A stretch of DNA of 64,000 nucleotides from Bacteroidota bacterium (lineage in GTDB: Bacteria; Bacteroidota; Bacteroidia; B-17B0; Aurantibacillaceae), in contig JAFDYI010000012.1 of assembly GCA_018267475.1 (NCBI GenBank), positions 124,001 through 188,000 of the forward strand, given 5' to 3'. Position 1 is the stretch's first letter. Every line of letters starts with the position of its first letter. The translations under genes and the position numbers were made by a program. This document shows, piece after piece, positions 1-8,776 of the stretch. The notes beneath the pieces are model-generated. The model was given only the letters and a program-made list of their open reading frames with translations. It was not told where the DNA came from and searched no databases.

Positions 1-25
1 TTTGCCGTCCTTTTTAGGAGTAAAA

Positions 26-553
26 ATGACAAAAAAACAATTTGTTATCCGGCTAAGCGGATTAGAGGTTGGTAAACATCTTTACGAATTTAAAGTAGAT
101 GATACGTTCTTTGAGTCTTTTGATGATTCAGTTATAGCACATGCCAACCTAAAGGTAGAAGTAATCTTGTTAAAGCATAATTCTATTACTACGCTTACTT
201 TTGTTATTGATGGAACCTTACAATCTGTTTGCGATAGATGCACCGCACCCTTTGATATAGAAATTCATGCAACAGAAGAGATGCACCTGCGCTACGGAAA
301 TCCCGATGAGCCACATCCCGACAATGTACTTGTATTACCTAATGGCGAAAACGAACTGGATATTTCTGCCCCGCTACACGAATTTATTACTTTAGCAATA
401 CCTGCCCGCAAGGTGCCCTGCGAAGAGGATAGTACTTTTGTGTGCGATAACGAAACATTAAATAAACTAAACCACATTTCCATTAGTGAAGCCCCAAAAA
501 AGGTCGATTCACCTTGGGAAAAACTAAAAAATATAAACTTTAACGACAATTAA
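26..553 (+). CDS. DUF177 (YceD-like) protein upstream of L32
   Basis: A 175-residue DUF177/YceD family protein. The family is widely found directly upstream of rpmF and is linked to 23S rRNA or ribosome metabolism; its biochemical activity is not settled. The sequence shows a CxxC pair (CDRC, about residue 70) and two more Cys (VPCEED, FVCDN) in the C-terminal third, the usual DUF177 arrangement. I chose the ATG at 26 rather than the in-frame TTG at 2, because a clear AGGAG lies at 16-20 with a 5-nt spacer, which is uncommon in this genome. Only 13 nt separate it from rpmF, so the two are probably one transcript. The true promoter lies left of the window. Confidence 0.88.
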   Translation: MTKKQFVIRLSGLEVGKHLYEFKVDDTFFESFDDSVIAHANLKVEVILLKHNSITTLTFVIDGTLQSVCDRCTAPFDIEIHATEEMHLRYGNPDEPHPDNVLVLPNGENELDISAPLHEFITLAIPARKVPCEEDSTFVCDNETLNKLNHISISEAPKKVDSPWEKLKNINFNDN

Positions 554-566
554 AAAATAAGAAAAC

Positions 567-755
567 ATGCCAAATCCTAAACGAAAACACTCGAAAGCCC
601 GCACCCGTAGCCGCCGCTCTACTTACAAAGGTACTGCCCCTACTTTAGGAACAGACCAAACCACCGGAGAAACCCATTTGTGGCACCGCGCCTATTGGCA
701 CGAAGGCAAACTGTACTACAAAGGAAAAGTAGTGATGGAAAAACACAGCGCGTAA
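567..755 (+). CDS. rpmF: 50S ribosomal protein L32
   Basis: A 62-residue L32, very basic at the N-terminus (MPNPKRKHSKARTRSRR), which matches the family start exactly. The protein contains no cysteine, so it is the zinc-free form of L32. In many bacteria DUF177-rpmF is followed by plsX-fabH. Here a terminator follows immediately and the next gene is an exported protease, so the lipid-synthesis genes are not linked. The gene lacks a good Shine-Dalgarno sequence and is likely translated from the DUF177 transcript. Confidence 0.96.
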   Translation: MPNPKRKHSKARTRSRRSTYKGTAPTLGTDQTTGETHLWHRAYWHEGKLYYKGKVVMEKHSA

Positions 756-776
756 CAGCCTTATAAACTTAAATAT

Positions 777-806
777 AAAAGCAGGTTAAATACCTGCTTT
801 TTTGTT
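777..806 (+). terminator. Rho-independent terminator after rpmF
   Basis: Perfect stem AAAAGCAGGT / ACCTGCTTTT around a 5-nt loop, running into a T-rich tract. It ends the DUF177-rpmF transcript. Confidence 0.88.
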
Positions 807-895
807 TTTAGCTCTTTTCCTCATAGAAAAGACGTGCTACGCCTCAAAAAGCGAAAAATAAATGTTAAAAAAACATAAAATAATTTTATTTTATA

Positions 896-903
896 TACCT
901 TTG
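896..903 (+). promoter_or_regulatory. -7 box TACCTTTG
   Basis: Perfect match to the Bacteroidota -7 consensus TAnnTTTG, 26 nt before the ATG of the metalloprotease gene. I see no clear -33 TTTG at the right distance, so activity may depend on an activator. Confidence 0.6.
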
Positions 904-929
904 AAAAAATATCTAAACAAATATATATC

Positions 930-3125
930 ATGAAAACATCGCATAAATTAGTAATGGTATCGGCGTTGGTCACCTCGGCTGCTTTTGCCCAGCAAGAAAA
1001 ACCTTTTTTGCCCTGCATTACCGACCACGCTACCGAATATTATTTTCAAACGCATCCGCAAGAAAAAGTGCGTTATGAAAAAGAAATGAAAGAAGCTACG
1101 CTATCGCCTGAATACGCTGCAAAAATGGCAGCGAACAACCAACGTTTAAATGGCAATAATGCCGTACAAAACGCTACATCATGGCCATTGGATACCATAC
1201 CGGTAGTGTTTCATATTTTGCACATGGGCGGGCCTGAAAACGTACCTAACTCTTACATATACCAAGCCTTGGCAGAGGTAAACCGCGTGCATACCAAAAC
1301 CATTCCGGATACAGCGGGAATAAGCCCCCTTTTTAAAGGGGTATCAGGAGCCAACAACTATGTGTTTCAATTAGCTACTAAAGACCCCAGCGGTAATTGC
1401 ACCAATGGTATTTTACATTATTACGATGCCAATACGAATTGGAGCCAAACAAACCCCGGCTATAATTATACATGGGATAGAACAAAGTACCTAAACGTAT
1501 ATATCGTAAAAGAAATTTGCCAAAGCACGGCCCCTTGCAGCCAAAGTGGGGGTATTGTAGTAGGCTATACGTACTTGCCCGGCACGGTATCATCGGCATA
1601 CGATGCTATTGTATATAACTATCAGTTTTTAACCGGAACTAACGCGCGCTCTTTAGCTCATGAATTTGGGCATTGGTTGGGCTTGAGCCACACCTTTGGC
1701 AGCACCAACAGCCCGGGCACTTGTATGAGCGGTGGCAACAGCGACGACTTTTTAGCTACTAACCCTCCGTCTGTAGCTTGCGTGGGGGTAACTGATGACA
1801 CCCCAAAATATTACGGGGCGTTTAGCACCTGTCCTTCAAGCAGTTCCAATTCGTGTGATGTGAGCAATACAGCCAACGTACAAAATATTATGGATTACTC
1901 TTCATGCCCTAAAAACTTTACATGGGGACAAATACAACGCATGCACAACATTATGAACTCTACCGTAGCAAATAGAAAAAATGTAACAAGTGCTGCTAAT
2001 AAAATAGCTACAGGGGTGCGCTACCCTCAGGTATGTATCCCTACTCCGTATTTCCATGCCAGTGCACGTATTGTATGTGCGGGTACTACCATTACATTTA
2101 GTGATAGCAGTCAAAACGCACATGCTACTTCTTGGAAATGGAATTTTCCTGGAGGTACTTTAGCCGGAGCTTCTACACTCAATGATTCCATGCCTCAAGT
2201 AACATACAGTACTCCTGGCATGTATGCTGTGTCTTACACAGCAGGTACTTCAGCAGGTGCTGCATCCATTACACAAACTTCCTATATAAACGTACAAAGT
2301 AGTGTAGCCACTTACAACACCAACTTTACCGAAGGTTTTGAATCTTCGGCTGTTCCAGGTACCGATTGGAGCGTTACAAGCACTCAAAACGTAAATTGGG
2401 CCGTAACCTCTTCGGCAGCGGCTTCCGGCTCTAAATCGGTTATGATACAGAACATATCTAACATACCCGGAGATACGTCTAACTTAATAAGCAATACATT
2501 TAATGTGCAAGCTATTGGCTCACCCATTATGACGTTCCAAATGTCGTATCAACAACAAGCCACTTCCAACATGGATAAATTGCAAATTTACTCTTCTATT
2601 GATTGCGGCAACACATGGCAAACACGTTGGGTTCGTTCGGGGGTTTCTTTACAACCATCGGTAGTAAGCGGAACCAGCACCACTCCCTTTGTTCCCACTC
2701 CTAGCCAGTTTGCTACTTACACCATAAACCTTGCACCCGTTTCGGCTTCTACCAACGCTCGTTTTAAATTTACTTTTTATGCCGATCCAAGTGCACCCGG
2801 AAACAACATTTATTTAGATAACATCAACATTATAAATTCTACTACAGGCATTCAAACCTTTGAAGAAAAAATAAACTTAAGTGTATATCCCAACCCATCT
2901 TCTGGTCGTGTAAATGTAGCTTTCAGCCTAAGTGAGAAACACCAAGTATCGGTTACCGTTACCGATATGCTAGGAAGAGTGGTAGAAAATATAGCAGCAC
3001 AAAACTATGCTTCGGGAGAAAGCATTATTTCTTTAGCAAGCAATAACGCGTATCAAGCAGGCGTTTACGCTGTGTGCATCCATATAGATGGCCAACAGGT
3101 TACTAAAAAAATTGTGATAGAATAA
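930..3125 (+). CDS. Secreted M43-type zinc metalloprotease with T9SS sorting domain
   Basis: A 731-residue exported protease. Order: Sec signal peptide (residues 1-20, ending AAFA-QQ); a metzincin catalytic domain with HEFGHWLGLSH at residues 244-254 (three His ligands, catalytic Glu245) and a Met-turn NIMDYSS at about 319-325; a PKD-like Ig domain (about 380-460, WKWNFPGG and a TYSTPGMYAV-type ending); a jelly-roll-like region (about 465-640); and a C-terminal T9SS type A domain (YPNPSSG, then DMLGR, ending KKIVIE). The spacing fits pappalysin/cytophagalysin (M43) peptidases. It should cross the outer membrane by T9SS and be surface-attached or released. It is a single-gene unit between two terminators. 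The substrate is unknown. Confidence 0.9.
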   Translation: MKTSHKLVMVSALVTSAAFAQQEKPFLPCITDHATEYYFQTHPQEKVRYEKEMKEATLSPEYAAKMAANNQRLNGNNAVQNATSWPLDTIPVVFHILHMGGPENVPNSYIYQALAEVNRVHTKTIPDTAGISPLFKGVSGANNYVFQLATKDPSGNCTNGILHYYDANTNWSQTNPGYNYTWDRTKYLNVYIVKEICQSTAPCSQSGGIVVGYTYLPGTVSSAYDAIVYNYQFLTGTNARSLAHEFGHWLGLSHTFGSTNSPGTCMSGGNSDDFLATNPPSVACVGVTDDTPKYYGAFSTCPSSSSNSCDVSNTANVQNIMDYSSCPKNFTWGQIQRMHNIMNSTVANRKNVTSAANKIATGVRYPQVCIPTPYFHASARIVCAGTTITFSDSSQNAHATSWKWNFPGGTLAGASTLNDSMPQVTYSTPGMYAVSYTAGTSAGAASITQTSYINVQSSVATYNTNFTEGFESSAVPGTDWSVTSTQNVNWAVTSSAAASGSKSVMIQNISNIPGDTSNLISNTFNVQAIGSPIMTFQMSYQQQATSNMDKLQIYSSIDCGNTWQTRWVRSGVSLQPSVVSGTSTTPFVPTPSQFATYTINLAPVSASTNARFKFTFYADPSAPGNNIYLDNINIINSTTGIQTFEEKINLSVYPNPSSGRVNVAFSLSEKHQVSVTVTDMLGRVVENIAAQNYASGESIISLASNNAYQAGVYAVCIHIDGQQVTKKIVIE

Positions 3126-3148
3126 GCTCTTTTATTCTGCCAATAATT

Positions 3149-3181
3149 TAACCCGGTTTATTTGATAAATCGGGTTTTTTT
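3149..3181 (+). terminator. Terminator after metalloprotease gene
   Basis: Stem ACCCGGTTTA / TAAATCGGGT (one G-T wobble) with a short loop and a following T-run, about 25 nt after the stop codon. Confidence 0.82.
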
Positions 3182-3284
3182 ATGATGTACGCATTCTGTT
3201 TTTGTTCCAAGCAGCATGCCATACGCCTATTTTCTTGCTACAAAATGATAAAAAAACCGTATTATTGTGCTTGCATTTTTATTT

Positions 3285-4373
3285 ATGAGTAAAGTAGCAT
3301 TAATTACCGGAATTACAGGGCAAGATGGCGCCTATTTGGCCGAGCTTTTATTAAACAAAGGATACGTGGTGCACGGCATTAAACGCCGCAGCTCCTTATT
3401 TAATACCGACAGAATAGACCATCTGTATGAAGATTATCACGAAAAAGGTGTGAAGTTTTTTTTGCATTACGGCGATTTAACCGACTCTACCAACCTCATT
3501 CGTTTAGTAAGCGAAATAAAACCCGATGAGATATACAACTTAGCTGCCCAAAGCCATGTAAAAGTGAGCTTTGAAACCCCCGAATACACAGCCAATGCAG
3601 ATGCTATAGGAACGTTACGTATTTTAGAAGCCATTCGCATTGCAGGGTTAGAAAAGAAAACCCGTTTTTACCAAGCCTCTACCAGCGAAATGTTTGGATT
3701 GGTGCAAGAAATTCCGCAGAAAGAAACTACCCCTTTTTACCCCCGCAGCCCTTATGGAGTAGCTAAACTATATGCCTTTTGGATTACCAAAAATTACCGA
3801 GAATCGTATGGTATGTTTGCTTGTAATGGTATTTTATTTAATCATGAAAGCCCCATACGCGGCGAAACGTTTGTAACAAGAAAAATTACCCGTGCCGTAG
3901 CAAAAATCAGCTTGGGATTACAAAAAAATTTATTTATTGGAAATCTTGACTCAGAAAGAGATTGGGGGCATGCTAAGGATTACGTAGAAGGTATGTGGCG
4001 TATGTTGCAGCACAACGAGCCCGACGATTTTGTGCTGGCTACCAACAAAAAAATTACCGTAAGGAGTTTTATTGAAATGTCGTTTGCAGAAGTGGGCATT
4101 TTGCTGGAATGGAAAGGAAAAGGGGTTGATGAGAAAGGAATTTGCAAAAAAACCGGCGCGGTTTTGGTAGAGGTTGACGAACGTTATTTCCGCCCGGCAG
4201 AGGTAGATTTACTTATTGGCGATTATAGTAAAGCAAAGGCAAAATTAGGCTGGGAACCCAAATATACCGTACAAGAATTATGTAAAGAAATGGTAGCCGC
4301 TGATGTAACTTTGTTTAAACGCGATAGATTGCTAAAAGAGCATGGGCACTCGGTGCTGAATCAAAACGAGTAA
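3285..4373 (+). CDS. gmd: GDP-mannose 4,6-dehydratase
   Basis: A 362-residue short-chain dehydrogenase/reductase that converts GDP-D-mannose to GDP-4-keto-6-deoxymannose, the first step to GDP-L-fucose. The NAD(P) loop GITGQDG is at residues 9-15, the catalytic YxxxK is SPYGVAK (Tyr157, Lys161), and the family signature [17 protein letters not shown] is present. An in-frame TTG at 3267 would add seven hydrophobic residues; I prefer the ATG at 3285, which gives the family N-terminus MSKVALITG. Fucose synthase lies two genes downstream, so both steps of the pathway are encoded here. A degenerate -7 box (TATTATTG, 3260-3267) may drive the operon. Confidence 0.95.
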   Translation: MSKVALITGITGQDGAYLAELLLNKGYVVHGIKRRSSLFNTDRIDHLYEDYHEKGVKFFLHYGDLTDSTNLIRLVSEIKPDEIYNLAAQSHVKVSFETPEYTANADAIGTLRILEAIRIAGLEKKTRFYQASTSEMFGLVQEIPQKETTPFYPRSPYGVAKLYAFWITKNYRESYGMFACNGILFNHESPIRGETFVTRKITRAVAKISLGLQKNLFIGNLDSERDWGHAKDYVEGMWRMLQHNEPDDFVLATNKKITVRSFIEMSFAEVGILLEWKGKGVDEKGICKKTGAVLVEVDERYFRPAEVDLLIGDYSKAKAKLGWEPKYTVQELCKEMVAADVTLFKRDRLLKEHGHSVLNQNE

Positions 4374-4378
4374 AAATA

Positions 4379-4852
4379 ATGAGCCGCTTTTTTACGACCG
4401 CATTATTAGGCATTTGCTTTATGGCACAATCACAAAATAAAAAACATACTTCCGTATTAAAAGAAAAACAACAAGATACGACGTATGTAATACTTCCTTA
4501 TAGTGCTGCCCCTTGGGTTTTTAAAGAAGCAAAGCCTTCAGCCCTTACAAAAAAAGACGTACTAGAAATAGACCATCTGCTAAAAGAAAGCGTAAAAGAA
4601 TATCAGGCTAAGCACCCCTCTGCGCAAGAAAATGAAAGGGTTGATTTAAAAAAATACCAGCGGCAGTATATAGCTGTTATCAATAATAAGGGAGAAAAAG
4701 AAGTGTGGGTAAATTGTTTTTGTTACAATATGGGAGTAGATTTTTATACACAAGTACTGGATATAAAAGACGGAGGCTCTTGTTTTTTTAATGTAAAAAT
4801 AAACCTTACTCAAAAAAAACATTATCAATTTACGGTAAACAGTAACGGATAG
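4379..4852 (+). CDS. Exported protein of unknown function in the GDP-fucose operon
   Basis: A 157-residue protein I do not recognise. It has a short signal peptide ([19 protein letters not shown]), a charged middle region, and a C-terminal half with [16 protein letters not shown] and a final [14 protein letters not shown] stretch that reads like beta strands. Its three cysteines sit within that half and could form a disulfide in the periplasm. It starts 5 nt after gmd and ends 1 nt before fcl, so it is certainly co-transcribed with the GDP-fucose genes, but nothing in its sequence suggests sugar chemistry. No function can be assigned. Confidence 0.75.
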   Translation: MSRFFTTALLGICFMAQSQNKKHTSVLKEKQQDTTYVILPYSAAPWVFKEAKPSALTKKDVLEIDHLLKESVKEYQAKHPSAQENERVDLKKYQRQYIAVINNKGEKEVWVNCFCYNMGVDFYTQVLDIKDGGSCFFNVKINLTQKKHYQFTVNSNG

Positions 4853-4853
4853 C

Positions 4854-5798
4854 ATGATGAACCTACATTCAAAAATATATATAGCAGGACACAGAGGCAT
4901 GGTAGGCAGCGCCCTTATGCGCAACCTGCAAGAAAAAGGATTCTCTAACTTACTTTACAGAACCAGTACAGAACTGGATTTACGTAACCAGCAAGCCGTA
5001 CATGCTTTTTTTGCAGAAGAAAAACCAGAATATGTTTTTTTGGCCGCTGCTAAGGTAGGAGGCATTTATGCCAACAACACCTATCGCGCTGATTTTATAT
5101 ACGAAAATCTTACTTTGCAAAACAATGTAATACATGCAGCTTATCTCCACCAGGTAAAAAAACTAATGTTTTTAGGCTCTTCTTGCATTTATCCTAAATT
5201 GGCACCCCAACCACTAAAAGAAGAATACCTGCTTACCGGCCCCTTAGAATATACCAACGAGCCTTACGCCATAGCTAAAATTGCCGGTATCAAAATGTGT
5301 GAATCGTACCATAAACAGTATGGTTGCAACTTTATATCCGTAATGCCTACCAATTTGTATGGGAAAAACGACAATTACGATTTAAATAATTCGCACGTAC
5401 TTCCCGCGTTGTTACGCAAGTTTCATGATGCTAAAGAAAATCAGCAAGCCACCGTTACGGTTTGGGGCACAGGCACGCCTCGCCGCGAGTTTATGTATGC
5501 CGATGATATGGCTGATGCCTGTATATATTTAATGCGCAACTACGAAGGCGAACAATTTGTAAATGTAGGGGTGGGTACCGATGTAAGCATTAACGAGCTG
5601 GCACAACTCATCAAAAAAATGGTAGGGTATCAGGGCGAAATTGTTTTTGACCATACCAAACCCGACGGCACCCCGCGCAAGCTTATGGACGTATCGTATT
5701 TGCATAGCTTAGGGTGGAAACACAAAACCAATTTAGAGCAAGGTATTGCTGAGGTGTATGCCGATTTTAAACAACAAAAAAACAGTAGAGTAGCCTAA
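4854..5798 (+). CDS. fcl: GDP-L-fucose synthase
   Basis: A 314-residue epimerase/reductase (WcaG/Fcl family) that turns GDP-4-keto-6-deoxymannose into GDP-L-fucose. The Rossmann motif GHRGMVG is at residues 12-18 and the catalytic YxxxK is YAIAK (Tyr138, Lys142). The segments SSCIYP and PTNLYG with the nearby nucleotide-sugar-binding region are typical. Two adjacent ATGs (4854, 4857) are possible starts. It completes the pathway begun by gmd; the product would fucosylate surface glycans. The next gene starts 4 nt downstream. Confidence 0.94.
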   Translation: MMNLHSKIYIAGHRGMVGSALMRNLQEKGFSNLLYRTSTELDLRNQQAVHAFFAEEKPEYVFLAAAKVGGIYANNTYRADFIYENLTLQNNVIHAAYLHQVKKLMFLGSSCIYPKLAPQPLKEEYLLTGPLEYTNEPYAIAKIAGIKMCESYHKQYGCNFISVMPTNLYGKNDNYDLNNSHVLPALLRKFHDAKENQQATVTVWGTGTPRREFMYADDMADACIYLMRNYEGEQFVNVGVGTDVSINELAQLIKKMVGYQGEIVFDHTKPDGTPRKLMDVSYLHSLGWKHKTNLEQGIAEVYADFKQQKNSRVA

Positions 5799-5802
5799 TA
5801 AT

Positions 5803-6918
5803 ATGAACGCACTGATATTAGCATTGGTTTTTGTTACCTCATTTATTGTGGTGTTGTACGCTACCCCCCCCCTTATTAAAGTAGCGATACTAAAACGTCT
5901 TTTTGATGAACCCGGTAATGAAAGAAAAATTCATAAGCGCATTGTGCCTACCATTGGCGGTATTATTATTTTTGCCGCTACCTTATTTTCGTATGCACTG
6001 TGGTTTGAATTGAATTTTTTTAGCCCTCAAAACACAACCTCCAACATACCTCTTGCTTATTCCTATTTTACAGACTTTAAGCTCATTATAGCTACTATGC
6101 TTATGCTTTTTTTTGTAGGCATAAAAGACGACATCATTGGTACTGCCCCTATAAAAAAACTGATTGCACAAATGCTTACCGCTTTAATTTTAGTATTGGT
6201 AGGCAACATCCGTATTACGGGACTACATGGTGTTTTTGAGGTAAACGAAATTCCATATTGGGCTAGTGTTTTTTTGTCTTTATTTACTTTTATTGTCGTT
6301 ATCAATGCATTTAATTTAATTGATGGGATTGATGGATTGGCTGCCGGCATTGGTTTTATTGGTTGCATGGCTTTTGGCATTTGGTTTGTGCTGGCCGGTA
6401 GCAGCGCGTTAGCCTCTTTGGCTTTTGCTTTAGGCGGATCTCTTTTAGGATTTTTAGTTTTTAATTTTAGCCCCGCAAAAATTTTTATGGGCGACTCAGG
6501 ATCGCTTACCATTGGTTTAATTTTAAGCGTATTGGCTATAAAACTTATTGAGTTTCCGGTAGATAAACTTACCGGTATTATGCCTTATTTATCCAAACCC
6601 GTTTTTGTAATTGCTGTTTTAATGTATCCTTTGGCCGATACCTTACGCGTGTTTACCCTACGTGCCTTAGCAGGCACCTCTCCCTTTTCGGCGGACAGAA
6701 ACCACCTACACCATCGTCTTCTTGATTTGGGTTTTGGGCATCGCAAAATTGTATTTTTTATATACCTTTTTAATATAATATGTATCGGCCTTGTTGTAGC
6801 CTGTTATCCTCTTAACGCTAATTTAGCTCTTGTTTTTGTAGTGCTTTTTGCCTTACTGAGCGTGGGTGTTTTACTGTTAGCCGGAAAATCAAAGCATCAC
6901 AAAAGAGAATCGTTTTAA
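5803..6918 (+). CDS. Undecaprenyl-phosphate sugar-1-phosphate transferase (WecA/MraY family)
   Basis: A 371-residue polytopic membrane enzyme of the GT-4/MraY superfamily. It moves a HexNAc-1-phosphate from a UDP-sugar to undecaprenyl phosphate, the first membrane step of O-antigen or other surface polysaccharide synthesis. Visible family motifs are VGIKDD (Mg/nucleotide site), NAFNLIDGIDGLAAG, IFMGDSGS and the basic cytoplasmic loop DRNHLHHRLLDLG that in this family selects the sugar. About ten hydrophobic segments are present. Absence of cell-wall-cluster neighbours and the HHLHH-type loop favour WecA/TagO over MraY. It is followed with zero spacing by an ABC exporter. Confidence 0.88.
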   Translation: MNALILALVFVTSFIVVLYATPPLIKVAILKRLFDEPGNERKIHKRIVPTIGGIIIFAATLFSYALWFELNFFSPQNTTSNIPLAYSYFTDFKLIIATMLMLFFVGIKDDIIGTAPIKKLIAQMLTALILVLVGNIRITGLHGVFEVNEIPYWASVFLSLFTFIVVINAFNLIDGIDGLAAGIGFIGCMAFGIWFVLAGSSALASLAFALGGSLLGFLVFNFSPAKIFMGDSGSLTIGLILSVLAIKLIEFPVDKLTGIMPYLSKPVFVIAVLMYPLADTLRVFTLRALAGTSPFSADRNHLHHRLLDLGFGHRKIVFFIYLFNIICIGLVVACYPLNANLALVFVVLFALLSVGVLLLAGKSKHHKRESF

Positions 6919-8760
6919 ATGGATTTATTTAAAGTTTTTAAATACTTAAAAGGGTATCGGGGCTACACGGCGCTTAATATCTTTTGCAATATATTGTTTT
7001 CGTTTTTTTCTTTGTTTTCGTTTGTAGTGTTAAAGCCTTTCTTGGATTTACTTTTTATGCAAAACGAAAACTATGAAGGTATTTTAGCAAAAGGGCAACC
7101 TGCTTTTTCTCTTTCAACTTCTTGGATTAACGATTTTTTTAATTACCATATATCCCTTATTATTACTCAGCAAGGCAAGTCGGGGGCACTGCTTCTTATT
7201 TGTATTGCGTTTGTGTTGCTTACCTTATTCAAAAACTTATTTCGCTATTGGGCCTTATATGCTTTAGCCCCTATAAGAAATGGAGTAGTGCGCGATTTAA
7301 GAAATAAAATGATGGATAAAGTGTTGCAACTTCCTCTATCTTATTTTAGTAATGAAAAAAAGGGAGATATCATGTCGCGCATTACCTTTGATGTAGGCGA
7401 AATAGAATGGGGTATTATGATTTCGTTAGAAATTATTTTTAGAGAACCGTTACTTATTCTTTTTTTCTTAGGTACCCTCATAGCTTATAGCCCCTACCTT
7501 ACCTTGTATATTTTAGCCTTACTACCCATAGCTGGTTTGCTTATTGCCCTTATAGGCCGTAGCCTAAAACGAAACGCCAGCAAAAGCAAAGAAATTTTAG
7601 GTAATTTGTTTATTGTAATGGAAGAAACCTTAGGTGGATTAAAAGTAATTAAATCTTTTATTGCTGAAAAATTTGTTTCCGAAAAGTTTAAAAAAACCAA
7701 CCAAGAGTACACCAACCTATCTATAAAAATTTACCGAAAGGTGGATTTATCCTCGCCCCTTACCGAGGTAGTAGTAACCGCTATCTTAATGCTGGTTATG
7801 TTTATTGGAGGCACTATGGCTTTGAGTGGCAGCCACGAGCTTACTCCCTCGTCTTTTATTGTATATATTATCATAGCATCTCAAATTATTACCCCCATAA
7901 AAATGATTACACAATCATACAATATTGTACAAAAGGGCATTGCTTCTGAAGAGCGCATCAATAAAATTATAGACGCACAAAATCATATTACAGAAATAAA
8001 AAACCCGATAGAAATAACCTCGTTTAACGAAAAAATAGAATTAAAAAAGGTATCTTTTGCCTACACCAAAGGCGATGCCGGGCACGTACTGCATCAAGTA
8101 GATTTAATTATTCCTAAAGGCAAAACCATTGCCTTGGTAGGGCAGTCGGGTTCCGGAAAAACAACCCTTACCGATATGATTGCTCGTTTTTACGATTGCG
8201 ATGAAGGCGAAATTTTATTTGATAACACCAACATAAAAAACGCTTCTTTAAAAAGCTTGCGAAGTCAATTAGGTATTGTATCTCAAGATCCCGTATTGTT
8301 TAATGATACTATTTTTAATAACATCGCCTTCGGTATAGAACACGCTACCCCACAGCAGGTAGAAGAAGCCGCTAAAATTGCCAATGCCCACGATTTTATT
8401 ATGCAGATGCCGGAAAAATACCAAACCAGTATAGGCGATAGGGGCGGCAAATTAAGTGGCGGACAAAGACAACGCATCAGCATTGCGCGAGCCGTGTTAA
8501 AAAGCCCGCCGGTACTCATTTTAGATGAAGCTACCTCAGCCCTTGATAGTGAAAACGAACGCATGGTACAAGATGCTTTACAAAAACTCATGCAAAACCG
8601 CACTACTATAGTTATTGCACACCGACTTTCTACCATTGTACATGCCGACGAAATTATTGTATTAGACAAAGGAAAAATTATTGAGCGTGGCTCGCATCAG
8701 CAACTGTTAGCCCAAAAAGGCAGCTATCTAAAACTATACGAAATGCAAACTATTAAATAA
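6919..8760 (+). CDS. MsbA-like ABC transporter (fused TM and ATPase)
   Basis: A 613-residue half-transporter. The N-terminal about 330 residues carry six membrane helices of the type I exporter fold. The C-terminal ATPase has Walker A GQSGSGKTT (from about residue 408), the signature LSGGQRQR, Walker B LILDEATSALD and the H-loop IAHRLST. It most resembles MsbA/lipid-linked oligosaccharide flippases. The ATG follows the stop codon of the sugar-phosphate transferase directly, which ties it to lipid-linked glycan or LPS export rather than drug efflux. Works as a homodimer. Confidence 0.88.
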   Translation: MDLFKVFKYLKGYRGYTALNIFCNILFSFFSLFSFVVLKPFLDLLFMQNENYEGILAKGQPAFSLSTSWINDFFNYHISLIITQQGKSGALLLICIAFVLLTLFKNLFRYWALYALAPIRNGVVRDLRNKMMDKVLQLPLSYFSNEKKGDIMSRITFDVGEIEWGIMISLEIIFREPLLILFFLGTLIAYSPYLTLYILALLPIAGLLIALIGRSLKRNASKSKEILGNLFIVMEETLGGLKVIKSFIAEKFVSEKFKKTNQEYTNLSIKIYRKVDLSSPLTEVVVTAILMLVMFIGGTMALSGSHELTPSSFIVYIIIASQIITPIKMITQSYNIVQKGIASEERINKIIDAQNHITEIKNPIEITSFNEKIELKKVSFAYTKGDAGHVLHQVDLIIPKGKTIALVGQSGSGKTTLTDMIARFYDCDEGEILFDNTNIKNASLKSLRSQLGIVSQDPVLFNDTIFNNIAFGIEHATPQQVEEAAKIANAHDFIMQMPEKYQTSIGDRGGKLSGGQRQRISIARAVLKSPPVLILDEATSALDSENERMVQDALQKLMQNRTTIVIAHRLSTIVHADEIIVLDKGKIIERGSHQQLLAQKGSYLKLYEMQTIK

Positions 8761-8776
8761 ATCGGTTTTTATTTTT

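Noticed and set aside
6063-6512. 149-residue minus-strand frame inside the sugar-phosphate transferase gene
   Set aside because: An antisense shadow of a hydrophobic membrane protein gene; Lys/Pro-rich with no domain.
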